From: an uncultured Flavobacteriaceae bacterium
Lineage (GTDB): Bacteria > Bacteroidota > Bacteroidia > Flavobacteriales > Flavobacteriaceae
Assembly: GCA_913062575.1 (NCBI GenBank)
Contig: CAJXVT010000025.1
Span: 1-34,320 of the forward strand
DNA: 34,320 bases
Reading direction: 5' to 3'
This document shows, one piece after another, positions 16,897 through 22,457 of this stretch (position 1 is its first letter; each line of letters begins with the position of its first letter). Both the position numbers and the translations under genes were made by a program. The notes below the pieces were generated by a model that saw nothing but the letters and a program-made list of their open reading frames with translations, did no database searches and had not been told where the DNA came from.

Positions 16897-17937
16897 ATGT
16901 ATAAAGTATTAGTTGTAGAAGACACATTGAGTATAAGAGAAGAAATTAACGATATTCTCTTAATGGAAGATTATGTCGTTTTCCAGGCTGAAAACGGAAA
17001 AATTGGTTTTGAAATAGCTCTAAAAGAGAATCCAGATCTTATTGTCTCAGATATACTTATGCCTGTGCTTAACGGTTTTGAAATGTTTGAAAAATTACAA
17101 AACAACTCTAAAACTATGAATATTCCATTGATTTTTCTATCTGCAAAAGCAGAAAAAAAAGATATTAGAATTGGAATGAATCTAGGAGCTGAAGATTATT
17201 TAACTAAACCAATAGATACTACTGATTTAGTGAATGCTATTGAAAATAAAATTAAAAAGAAGTTAATTAGAGATGAAAAAAATATTAATAAAACGAAAGA
17301 GCTACTAAAAACTCTTGAAAACCAAAAAACTCAACTAGATAATTATTCTGATTTAATTTTACATGGATTAAAGTCTTCACAAGTAAATGTAAACGTTTCA
17401 GAACTATTGACGTGGACTCAAGAAGAACTAGAAAAAACTAACAATTTCGAAAATTCTAATCTTAAGATTAACGAAAAGTGGAGTAAGTTAGGTCAAATAG
17501 AGTCAAACACTCTTAACATTCATACTATGGCTGAACGGGTTATAAATGGAATAAAAGAACCTTCTCATATCACAATTTCAATAAATAGTGAGCTACCTAC
17601 ACTGATGGCTAATGAAAATATGTTGGAAAAAGTATTTGAAATTCTAATACAGAAAGCTGTGAGCCAAATTGATAAAAAAATTGGTCTAATTGAATTAGGA
17701 TGTGAAACAAAAGAAAAAGAGTATGTTTTTTCAATTAAATACGATTATGTTAGAGTAACTCCAAAATACCATAAAAAAGTATTCGAAGATTTTCAAGTAG
17801 TTAAATCAAATAAAGCTATAGGTGTTGAATTAAATATTGCTGAAAAAATAATTTCTCATTACAAAGGGAAAATATCGATAAAGAGCATTCCAAATAGAGA
17901 GACAATATTTTACTTCAATCTCCCAAAAAACAACTAA
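16897..17937 (+). CDS. Receiver fused to a degenerate histidine-kinase module (pseudokinase)
   Basis: Protein of 346 residues. Residues 1-125 are an intact receiver: acidic E8/D9, phospho-acceptor D52 in SDILMP, S82, and K104 in LTKP. A coiled coil follows (~125-150), then a HisKA-like helix where the usual HDLKSPL reads HGLKSSQ, keeping H156. The C-terminal ATPase fold (~235-345) is recognisable by GLIELGCETKEKEYVFSIKY and GKISIKSIPNRETIFYFNLP but has lost its ATP site. The N-box asparagine is K253, the G1 aspartate (DNGVG) is Y282 with tyrosine and arginine for the glycines, and the G2 loop reads KAIGVELNI. It should not autophosphorylate. It may act as a phospho-acceptor, dimer partner or brake. 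The next gene has a near-identical receiver, two bases downstream. Confidence 0.85.
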   Translation: MYKVLVVEDTLSIREEINDILLMEDYVVFQAENGKIGFEIALKENPDLIVSDILMPVLNGFEMFEKLQNNSKTMNIPLIFLSAKAEKKDIRIGMNLGAEDYLTKPIDTTDLVNAIENKIKKKLIRDEKNINKTKELLKTLENQKTQLDNYSDLILHGLKSSQVNVNVSELLTWTQEELEKTNNFENSNLKINEKWSKLGQIESNTLNIHTMAERVINGIKEPSHITISINSELPTLMANENMLEKVFEILIQKAVSQIDKKIGLIELGCETKEKEYVFSIKYDYVRVTPKYHKKVFEDFQVVKSNKAIGVELNIAEKIISHYKGKISIKSIPNRETIFYFNLPKNN

Positions 17938-17939
17938 TA

Positions 17940-19748
17940 ATGTCTAAAGTTTTAGTCGTTGAAGACTCAAAAAATATACGAGAAGAAATTTGTGAAATCC
18001 TTCTGTTCGAAGATTTTGAAGTAATTTGGGCAGAAAATGGCACACAGGGATTAGAAAAAGCAAAAAAGGAATTGCCAGATTTGATCCTTTCAGATGTTTT
18101 AATGCCTAAATTAAACGGATACCAGTTATTAGCTGAACTTCAAAAATCACCAACCACCCAATCAATTCCATTTATTTTTCTTTCTGGAAAAAGGGAATTA
18201 CCAGATTTAAGGAAGGGCATGAATATGGGGGCAGATGATTATTTAGTAAAACCTATTAACACAGATGAGTTAATAAAAGTTGTAAAAAGTAAATTAAAAA
18301 AACAACAATTAATTAAAGAGAATATAGATGAATTAGTAGAAGAAAAGGAGTATTCATTAAAAGAAGCTGGTAGAATGGCAAAAATAGGCTACTGGAGATA
18401 CAATAAGCAAACCGATACACTTTTCTGGTCTGAAGCTGTTCATCAAATTTTTGGTACTGACCCTGAAGAAGGTGTGCCAGAAATTGATGTAATTCTTAAT
18501 TGTTTTAATGAAGAATCAAGAACAAAATTTGCCAAAGCATCAGCAGCACTCGATACTAAAGGAGTTCCTTTTGATATTGAGTTACAGATAACCAATTTAA
18601 AAAACGAAAAACATTGGATACGAAATATAGGAGAACCCATCTGGAATAATAAAAATGAAATTGTTGGTAGAAGAGGGGTGTCACAAGATATTACAGAACA
18701 AAAACTAATAAGGAGTGAAATTGAAAAAGCCGAAGAGATGTATCGCCTACTGGCTGATCATTCCAATGACTTAATCTGTTTACAAGAACCTGACAGCTCT
18801 TTTAGATATATCAGTCCTTCTTTAAAAAACCTATTAGGATATGAACAATCAGAGTTTTTGGGTAAAAAAGTATTTGGTATAGTCCATAAAGATGATATAC
18901 AGTCTTTAATAGATGCAATTAAGAATAAAGTATTTACTAGTAAGGAAAAGATGGATGCTTATACTTTTAGAGCTCGTCATAAAAAAGGACATTTTATTTG
19001 GTTAGAGTTTTTAGCATCTCCCGTCTACAAAGGTGAAAAAATCAGCTATTTTGTTACTTCTGCTAGAGATGTTACCGAGATTCAAGGATATCAAACATCC
19101 CTTCAGGAATTGACCACTGAAATCACCTTGGTTGAAGAAAAACAAAAAAAAGAAATCGCTACAAACATACACGATCACCTTAGCCAGTCTTTAGTTATTT
19201 CAAAAATGAGAATTAATGAGTTGAAAAAAAATCCACAGGTGAAGATGATTGTTGAAGATTTGCAATTTATTGAAACCCATATTTCTGAAGCTTTAGAAAA
19301 TAGCCGTAAAATCACTTATGAACTTTCACCACCGATACTATATCAGTTTGGTATTATTGATGCAGTAAATTGGCTGCTTGAAGATGTAGAAGCGACTCAC
19401 AAAACCGAGTGTAGACTTAGTAGTAATGTAACTAGTGTTAAACTTGATGATGGAAAATCGATTTTACTTTTTAGAAGTATACAAGAAGTAATAACTAATG
19501 CTATAAAATACGCGAATGCATCTTTAATAACTTTAACTTTTGATAAAAACAAACTTGGGCTTGATATTCTTATCAATGATAATGGTATTGGATTTGATAC
19601 CTCTATATTAAATAACCTCCATGATTATTCAGGTTTTGGCTTGTTTACCGTTCAAGAGCGTATCCGAAATATACAAGGGAAATTTACGATAGCATCAGAA
19701 ATAAGTACAGGAACAACTGTTAAATTTTTTATACCTTTATCTGCATGA
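17940..19748 (+). CDS. Receiver-PAS-PAS-HisKA_3 histidine kinase (NarX/DegS-like core)
   Basis: Soluble protein of 602 residues. The N-terminal receiver (1-125) has D52 in SDVLMP and K in LVKP. PAS domains lie at ~140-258 (IGYWRYNKQTDTLFWSEA) and ~265-380 (FRYISPSLKNLLGYEQSEF). A HisKA_3 dimerisation domain has H411 in ATNIHDHLSQSL, and the HATPase (~505-600) keeps EVITNAIKY, NDNGIGF and GFGLFTVQERI. HisKA_3 kinases pair with NarL-type regulators, and one starts four bases before this stop (ATGA overlap). The receiver suggests that phosphorylation by the upstream kinase tunes this kinase, making a two-step cascade. Its receiver resembles that of the preceding gene over its whole length, so the pair looks like a tandem duplication. 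Confidence 0.92.
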   Translation: MSKVLVVEDSKNIREEICEILLFEDFEVIWAENGTQGLEKAKKELPDLILSDVLMPKLNGYQLLAELQKSPTTQSIPFIFLSGKRELPDLRKGMNMGADDYLVKPINTDELIKVVKSKLKKQQLIKENIDELVEEKEYSLKEAGRMAKIGYWRYNKQTDTLFWSEAVHQIFGTDPEEGVPEIDVILNCFNEESRTKFAKASAALDTKGVPFDIELQITNLKNEKHWIRNIGEPIWNNKNEIVGRRGVSQDITEQKLIRSEIEKAEEMYRLLADHSNDLICLQEPDSSFRYISPSLKNLLGYEQSEFLGKKVFGIVHKDDIQSLIDAIKNKVFTSKEKMDAYTFRARHKKGHFIWLEFLASPVYKGEKISYFVTSARDVTEIQGYQTSLQELTTEITLVEEKQKKEIATNIHDHLSQSLVISKMRINELKKNPQVKMIVEDLQFIETHISEALENSRKITYELSPPILYQFGIIDAVNWLLEDVEATHKTECRLSSNVTSVKLDDGKSILLFRSIQEVITNAIKYANASLITLTFDKNKLGLDILINDNGIGFDTSILNNLHDYSGFGLFTVQERIRNIQGKFTIASEISTGTTVKFFIPLSA

Positions 19749-20398
19749 CTTATACAAGCGAAATTAAAATAATATTAGTTGACGATCATAAATTACTTCG
19801 AGATGGCTTGAGAAACATTATAGAACAAAGGTCAAATATGCATGTAATTGGAGAAGCATCCAATGGAAGAGAAGCAATAAAAACATGTTCAAAACTATTA
19901 CCAAATGTTATTGTTATGGATGTTGCAATGCCTGATTTGAATGGTATAGAAGCTGCAGTACAAATTCACAAAATCCATCCAGATATAAAAATAATAGGCC
20001 TTTCTATGCATTCTAGTAAGCAATTTATTCAAGGTATGTTTAATGCAGGTGCTTCAGGCTACTTATTAAAAGACGGAGATGCTGATGAATTGATTGCAGC
20101 AATTACTACAGTAATGCATAATAAAAAGTATCTCTCAAAAGACATCAATCAAGAGTTTCTAGCCCTACTTAAGAAGGGGGGAACTTTGCAGAAAACTCAA
20201 TTGAGCTCTAGAGAGAAAGAAGTCTTACAATTGATTGCAGAAGGTAATTCCTCAAAAAAAATAGGAGAAATATTATTTTTAAGCTCAAAAACTGTTGATG
20301 TTCATAGAACTAATATTATGAAAAAAATAGATTTACACACCATTCCTGAATTGACAAAATATGCAATTCAAAAAGGACTAACTACGTTGGATATTTAA
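19745..20398 (+). CDS. NarL/FixJ-type LuxR-family response regulator
   Basis: DNA-binding output of the operon, 217 residues. The receiver (~7-125) has D13/D14 and phospho-acceptor D59 in VMDVAMPDLNG. The LuxR-type helix-turn-helix (~150-212) reads LSSREKEVLQLIAEGNSSKK, then TVDVHRTNIMKKI, where S-S-K-T-V-D-V-H-R is the recognition helix. Its four-base overlap with the HisKA_3 kinase gene indicates coupled translation and a cognate pair. Its targets are unknown. The duplicated promoter with a dyad at 21071 and 21970 is a plausible nearby target, but that is inference. Seven bases after the stop lies a TAGCTTTG box that may start transcription of the lone receiver. Confidence 0.95.
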   Translation: MTYTSEIKIILVDDHKLLRDGLRNIIEQRSNMHVIGEASNGREAIKTCSKLLPNVIVMDVAMPDLNGIEAAVQIHKIHPDIKIIGLSMHSSKQFIQGMFNAGASGYLLKDGDADELIAAITTVMHNKKYLSKDINQEFLALLKKGGTLQKTQLSSREKEVLQLIAEGNSSKKIGEILFLSSKTVDVHRTNIMKKIDLHTIPELTKYAIQKGLTTLDI

Positions 20399-20404
20399 TA
20401 ATTG

Positions 20405-20455
20405 TAGCTTTGATACTCTTTTTTTAAGCAAATAAAATAGTAAGCATTTTGCTTA
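20405..20455 (+). promoter_or_regulatory. Candidate promoter and hairpin upstream of the lone receiver gene
   Basis: TAGCTTTG at 20405-20412 is an exact TAnnTTTG box, with a predicted start near 20419 and a 110-base leader. The leader holds a perfect 6-bp hairpin TAAGCA/TGCTTA at 20441-20455 with a three-base loop, not followed by a T-run. No -33 TTG is at normal spacing. Confidence 0.3.
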
Positions 20456-20529
20456 TATAAATATCAATAAAAATCGCTTATATTTACCTATCTCCCTTAA
20501 TAATTTATCTACCAAATAAAACCTTAATT

Positions 20530-20892
20530 TTGAGACCAACATTAAATAATTTATTAATAGTAGAAGATAATCCATTTATTGGAAAGAAGATATTTAAAGC
20601 AGCTATAGAGCTTAGTATAGAAGATATACGGTTAACAGAATCTTTACAAGAAGCAATTTCTTTTTTGAATGATACTAATTTTGAATTTGTGGTACTCGAT
20701 TTGAGATTGCCAGATGGAAATGGAGTAGAACTATTGAAATGGCTTAAAGAAAAAAAAATAGAAACGAAAGTTTTTGTTTTTTCTATAAGTACAGAGCTAA
20801 AACAAATTTGTTTAAAATATGGAGCGTTTGCCTTTTTTGATAAAGCTAAAGACTTTGATGAATTAATTGAAGCTATTAAAAAGGTTGCCTAA
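20530..20892 (+). CDS. Stand-alone receiver-domain response regulator
   Basis: Single receiver domain of 120 residues with no output domain. It has acidic E12/D13, phospho-acceptor D57 in VVLDLRLPDGNG, serine in FVFSIS, and the conserved lysine in AFFDKAKDF. CheY-like or Spo0F-like shuttles have this form. No ATG exists in the frame before the domain: the only usual start is TTG 20530, which itself overlaps a perfect TAATTTTG -7 box (20525-20532). The start is therefore uncertain, and initiation at TTG from the upstream promoter is the best guess. It lies 131 bases after the LuxR regulator on the same strand and ends at the terminator at 20961. A partner could be the hybrid kinase at 22458, but no Hpt protein is visible in the window. 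Confidence 0.8.
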   Translation: MRPTLNNLLIVEDNPFIGKKIFKAAIELSIEDIRLTESLQEAISFLNDTNFEFVVLDLRLPDGNGVELLKWLKEKKIETKVFVFSISTELKQICLKYGAFAFFDKAKDFDELIEAIKKVA

Positions 20893-20957
20893 AAAGTAGT
20901 TTTTCTTTAAACGAAAGAGAGTTCTAATAAATAATTAATTTTCACAAATCTTATCAA

Positions 20958-21065
20958 TAAAAAAAGCTAAACTTTTTGGGGGAAAAGGTCTAGCTTTTTA
21001 CATAACCAAAAGTAATATTAATTTGGTTTTAGATTATTAAGAAATTCTCTTATTTAATAATTTCT
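20958..21065 (-). ncRNA. Predicted ~108-nt structured small RNA
   Basis: A complete minus-strand transcription unit with no open frame. The promoter copy at 21071-21118 predicts a start near 21065, and the T-run of the terminator predicts an end near 20958. Between them lie two further hairpins. ATTATTAA (21033-21040) pairs with TTAATAAT (21054-21061), and AACCAAA (21004-21010) pairs with TTTGGTT (21022-21028). The terminator hairpin is the third. The RNA would be convergent with the lone receiver gene and could pair with a long 3' read-through of it. No known RNA family was recognised. Transcription is not shown by the sequence alone. Confidence 0.5.
20961..20999. terminator. Bidirectional terminator between the lone receiver and the small-RNA promoter
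   Basis: A long hairpin with outer stem AAAAAGCTAAAC / GTCTAGCTTTTT (one G-T pair) and inner stem CTTTT / AAAAG, capped by TGGGGG. The plus strand ends in five T, and the minus strand reads seven T at 20965-20959, so it can end transcripts from both sides. Confidence 0.8.
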
Positions 21066-21070
21066 ACACT

Positions 21071-21118
21071 ACAAATATATTTAACAAAGCAAAGCTATTC
21101 AATAGGTAGTTTTCTTAT
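21071..21118 (-). promoter_or_regulatory. Duplicated promoter with dyad, copy 1 (drives the predicted small RNA)
   Basis: Read on the minus strand: ATTG at -33 (TTG at 21102-21100), a 20-base spacer, and TATATTTG at -7 (21079-21072), all at consensus spacing. The -33 box is the centre of a dyad: AAAGCTA (21091-21097) and TAGTTTT (21107-21113) flank a nine-base centre. It matches copy 2 (21970-22017) at about 42 of 50 positions. Confidence 0.65.
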
Positions 21119-21232
21119 TTCTTTTCTATCAGTAATTTACAAAAAAAAAAGGAAAGAAATAATAACAACACTTTCTTAATATTGGTTAGATGTTTTACTG
21201 GGTTTACAATAAGATTTATATGACCAAAAAGT

Positions 21233-21353
21233 AGATAGGAGAACGTTAAAGAGACCCCTTATCTCTAGAACAATTCTCCTTCTCCTTTGGAAAGAAAAGG
21301 AGATAGGAGAAAGTTAAAGAGACCCCTTATCTCTAGAACAATGTCCTTCTCCT
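21233..21353. repeat. Two tandem copies of a 68-bp repeat
   Basis: Units at 21233-21286 and 21301-21353 (period 68) differ by only about three changes over 54 bases. Each contains an inner hairpin AGAGA/TCTCT around CCCCTTA and outer arms AGGAGAA / TTCTCC. The 14-base spacer carries CTCCTTT...AAAGGAG-type pairing. It lies just downstream of the barrel gene (minus strand), where such palindromic units often serve as 3' ends. It looks like a dispersed intergenic repeat, not coding. Confidence 0.75.
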
Positions 21354-21387
21354 CTATTATTTTTATATAACAAAGTGTTAGTAGGGT

Positions 21388-21897
21388 TTACATACTATAT
21401 TTCAACCCAGCAAAACCACTAATTATATATTCATTTTTTACGTTATAAAGCACTTTTAAATCTTTTCTGTGTGTAAGCTGTTGTGTAACAATAAATTTTA
21501 ATCGATTATTTATCTTGTAGTTAAGCTCACCACTAAGACTATAGCTAAAATAGCCTTGTTTTTTTCTGTATATTTTACCGAAATCTAAGTAGGCACCTGC
21601 ACCAATTCTTCTATAAATACTTTTAACAACATATCCTGCTCCTAAAGCATAACGCTGGTAGTTTTTTCCAACTAAATCAGCGTACTCTACTGAAAAATAA
21701 GTTGATAAATGGTTTTTTTTAAGATTGTAAACAGGAATTTCAACCTTCGATAAAAAATTAATGGTTAAAGGATCATTTCCTTTTTGATCTCCAACTAAAA
21801 ACAGTCTTATATCTTGTTGTAGAGAGATTTCTAAGTTGTGTTGTCCATAGCTATAAAGCGTAAACATAAAGCTACAAACTAATAGTATTTTTCTCAT
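21388..21897 (-). CDS. Small outer-membrane beta-barrel protein
   Basis: Protein of 169 residues. Residues 1-18 are a signal peptide (MRKILLVCSFMFTLYSYG, cleavage before Q19). The rest alternates polar and apolar residues in short strands (LEISLQQDIRLFLVG, STYFSVEYADLV, RYALGAGYVVKS, IGAGAYLDFGKIY, YSLSGELNYKI, LKFIVTQQLTH, EYIISGFAGLKYSM), compatible with an eight-stranded barrel like small OMPs. The function is unknown. It has a well-formed promoter (copy 2 of the duplicated promoter) giving a 67-base leader. It is the only non-signalling gene with its own regulated-looking promoter in the island, so it may be an output of the neighbouring regulators; that link is inference. Confidence 0.75.
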   Translation of the reverse strand: MRKILLVCSFMFTLYSYGQHNLEISLQQDIRLFLVGDQKGNDPLTINFLSKVEIPVYNLKKNHLSTYFSVEYADLVGKNYQRYALGAGYVVKSIYRRIGAGAYLDFGKIYRKKQGYFSYSLSGELNYKINNRLKFIVTQQLTHRKDLKVLYNVKNEYIISGFAGLKYSM

Positions 21898-21969
21898 AAC
21901 CGGAGGATTTATGTAAATATTTTTTTTAAAAGCCTAAAGGGAAATAAATGTATAACCCATTAGTACACA

Positions 21970-22017
21970 ACAAATATATTTAACAATGTAAAGTCACTCA
22001 ATAGGTGATTTTCTTAA
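21970..22017 (-). promoter_or_regulatory. Duplicated promoter with dyad, copy 2 (drives the small barrel gene)
   Basis: Minus strand: ATTG at -33 (TTG at 22001-21999), a 20-base spacer, and TATATTTG at -7 (21978-21971). The predicted start is near 21964, 67 bases before the ATG at 21897. The dyad arms are AAAGTCA (21990-21996) and TGATTTT (22006-22012). They differ from copy 1 at paired positions, so the symmetry is kept. Confidence 0.7.
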
Positions 22018-22457
22018 TTTTTCTAATTAAGATAAAAAGAGAGAAATAATTTAATATTTATGATTGGTAATCAATTTATTAGATCACTATAGCAATTATT
22101 TTTATATTAATGTACACCTTAAATATTGACCTCTCTTAAAGGTACACTTAAGGGGGGATTCTTTTTTAATTAAAAAATAGTTTTATTTAGAAAGGAGTAC
22201 TTTAACATTAATGTTTTTTATTTATTCTTAGTGAAAAAAACATAATCAAAAGACGATAAACAGAAAGGATCCTAATTAAATGCTTCCAATCTGTTTTTGA
22301 GTAAATTACAATATTTAATGTATGATTAATTGCATTGAAAATTAACCAATATGGCTAATCTAAATTGGAAGATCTGTGAAGGTTATTATAAGAATTCATG
22401 AATTATGTAATTGATCATACACATTGTTATGGCTATGTGCTTTGTTTTAAAGTAAAC
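22018..22457. other. Intergenic stretch downstream of the hybrid kinase, with a large imperfect inverted repeat
   Basis: No credible gene. Arms at 22317-22334 (AATGTATGATTAATTGCA) and 22406-22425 (TGTAATTGATCATACACATT) are inverted copies with a two-base indel and two mismatches, spanning 109 bp. Between them are CCAAT/ATTGG arms and the perfect palindrome AATTCATGAATT (22393-22404). A second small dyad ACCT/AGGT lies near 22129-22143, followed by a GGGGGG run and a T-run. It could be the structured 3' end of the kinase mRNA, an RNA gene, or a decayed mobile element. Confidence 0.4.

Noticed and set aside
21233..21353. Tandem repeats as a CRISPR array
   Set aside because: Only two units, with a spacer of 14 bases that is itself palindromic, and no cas genes in the window.
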